This document shows positions 62,703 to 64,000 of a DNA stretch of 64,000 nt, piece after piece (positions within the stretch are counted from its first letter, which is position 1; every line of letters begins with the position of its first letter). This DNA is from Chiridota heheva (Eukaryota; Echinodermata; Holothuroidea; Apodida; Chiridotidae). The position numbers and the translations under genes are program-made. The notes beneath the pieces are model-generated. The model worked only from the letters and a program-made list of their open reading frames with translations, was not told where the DNA came from and did no database searches. The stretch covers positions 715,001 through 779,000 of the forward strand of contig JAIGNY010000196.1 of assembly GCA_020152595.1 (NCBI GenBank), read 5' to 3'.

Positions 62703-63111
62703 CGTCCGCTCAGGAGTCTTTCGGCACTTTCTGGCCCAGCATCTCCCGCTTTTCTTGGCAGATTTGGTTTTTTTGCCAGATTTCCGGTTCCTTGCCAGTA
62801 GTCTCCTCCGCAACTTCAGCTAGTCCATCTTTCTTGGTAGATTTGGCTTTCTTGCCAGATTTTTGGCTTTCCTTGCCATTAGTGTCCTCCGCAACCTCGG
62901 CTAGTCCATTTTTCTTCGCAGATGTGTTTTGCTTGCCAGCTTTGCGGGGATTCTTGCCAGTAGCCTCCTCCGCAACCTCAACTGGTCCGTCTTTCTTGGC
63001 AGCGGATTTGGTTCTCTTGCCAGATTTGTGGGCTCTCTTGCCAGCAGTTCTAGTCTCCTCACCAATCTCCTCGGGCGGTGAAGAACAACACAAAGAGCAG
63101 CAGCAAGGCAT
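62703..63111 (-). CDS. Lysine-rich repeat protein, first exon of candidate minus-strand gene
   Basis: ATG at 63111 in good context (TTAACCATGCC). The N-terminus MPCCCSLCCSSPPEEIGEE is Cys-rich and could be lipid-modified. It is followed by four copies of a unit of about 32 residues built on TGK..KSGKKAKSTKKDGLAEV AEE, positively charged like histone H1 tails. The fourth copy is shifted by one missing base relative to the others (KEPEIWQKNQICQEK in place of a KSGKK..KSAKK reading), and the frame then stops at 62710-62712, seven bases before a donor-like GGACG|GTAAGAAC (exon end 62703). Either the protein ends there (133 residues) or the deletion is recent and the older frame read into the donor. 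GC is higher than the surroundings. No homologue recognised. Confidence 0.5.
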
Positions 63112-63394
63112 GGTTAAATGTTTTGCTATTGCAGTTTATCTTGATTTAAAATGAAAATCGACATATGATATCATGTGTATAAGTTTGTTGTGACAATGTT
63201 TCTGTAAAGTCTTACTTTGCATGCTTTGCGCAACGTCTTATTTGAAAGAAACATCACAATGAACGCGTGGTATGAAGAAATGCATTTGATTGGCTAAAAA
63301 GAAGTCTTATACTACGGAAACTTTATATCAGGGGTAGATTTCCACACAATCATCAGTCAGGGAATTGTGACGTAACAAGCCGTGCGTAACGATT

Positions 63395-63665
63395 TATTTG
63401 ATACTACTGCCCTTGGCGCGCAAGATAATTCGCGCGCATAGGGACGCATGTCGTATTCACTTGGTCGGAAATGTGACCTGATGTTATCAGACCGAATAGC
63501 AACCGCGCGCATTCACCCCGCATTGGAATGAAAACAAAGCGATCAGCTGTGTTTGTTTTACATGCCATACGTACCGCACACAGTAAACGCATACGTACTT
63601 ACCCACGTGTATTGCGCAAAGGTTTGTTTTCACTCCAGAAAATGACGTCACCAACCAAATGAATA
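63395..63665 (-). repeat. CpG-rich dispersed repeat R2, copy 2 (inverted)
   Basis: Reverse complement of the 59035-59230 repeat with extra GCGCGC-rich sequence on the left (63415-63520). The minus-strand frames here are shared with the other copy because of the repeat, and I do not call them genes. Confidence 0.75.
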
Positions 63666-64000
63666 TAGACCACGCATGGTGCAGGAACAAGAAACTGTAA
63701 ACAAACAACGAGCGCACACAGGCCTGAGCGCACGGAAAAACATGCTCTAGGTTTGTCTCAACGTGTTGACATTTTCATATCAAAACTGAACATTATTTAA
63801 ATGATAACATTCATTTCTGGTTATTTTGCGTTTGAAAAAAATATATTTTGCATTTCCTATTTTATTTCAATTGAAAAGTGTCTGTCTGTTTATCAAGTGG
63901 TCAATAAGCGTAGTTAGTGTACAGTGGGCATCAGTACATTTTTAAAGGAAATTTCACTGACGACCACAATCACCCTAGGGCAACTGATGCGAGACGCGAA

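Noticed and set aside
63404..63717. Minus-strand frames with RFVFIPM/QTQLIALFSFQ
   Set aside because: Shared with the R2 repeat at 59.1 kb in a different frame context; repeat rather than gene.

Overview
This is a eukaryotic, non-coding-rich and AT-rich window, best explained as an invertebrate deuterostome (or at least an invertebrate bilaterian) nuclear genome. Three things support this. The only clearly conserved host gene is the last exon of an NK2-class homeobox gene of the Nkx2-2 type. Possible introns have GT/AG borders. The rest is dominated by short inverted-repeat DNA elements, non-LTR retrotransposon tails, tRNA-derived SINE-like pieces, microsatellites and minisatellites. There are no bacterial operons, no rRNA and no CRISPR.

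Layout. 1-1512: intron 5' of the nkx2-2 exon. 1513-2360: nkx2-2 terminal coding exon (+), with homeodomain and NK2-specific domain; exon 1 lies outside the window. 2460-2800: short tandem repeat. 3.6-6.1 kb: a long TIR element. 6.9-7.3 kb: dispersed repeat with a second copy at 47.8 kb. 10.3 kb: a MITE with a target-site duplication (TSD). 11.2-12.2 kb: 3' end of a dead LINE followed by (ATT)n. 14.1-16.2 kb: MITE-like repeat and a decayed coding-looking tract split by a hAT-like MITE. 17.8 kb: one small open exon-like frame of unknown identity. 21.5-24.9 kb: 24-bp tandem array and three MITE families. 27.5-28.5 kb: a MITE inserted in a copy of itself. 29.8-30.7 kb: (ATT)n and (TTTAT)n. 31-34.2 kb: repeats, a SINE and a decayed THAP domain. 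35.35-38.77 kb: a complete 3.4-kb foldback transposon with a 6-bp TSD. 39.6-43.1 kb: MITE, (TA)n, SINE and LINE fragments, and a decayed integrase-like exon in an element with repeated ends. 43.3-46.5 kb: diverged tandem duplication, (TA)n and a minisatellite whose unit changes along its length. 47-51 kb: repeats. 54.2-63.1 kb: a candidate lineage-specific minus-strand gene made of a lysine-rich first exon and three related downstream exon copies, one broken by a transposon. 59.8-60.6 kb: minisatellite.

The main novelty is in the mobile elements: the foldback element carrying a promoter-like and exon-like segment in each arm, the hairpin-ended CGATCGGG family, and the self-nested MITE. No pax1/9, msxlx, slc25a21 or foxA exon was recognised downstream of nkx2-2, although these are its partners in the deuterostome pharyngeal cluster. 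All family calls come from reading the sequence by eye; no search or alignment program was run.
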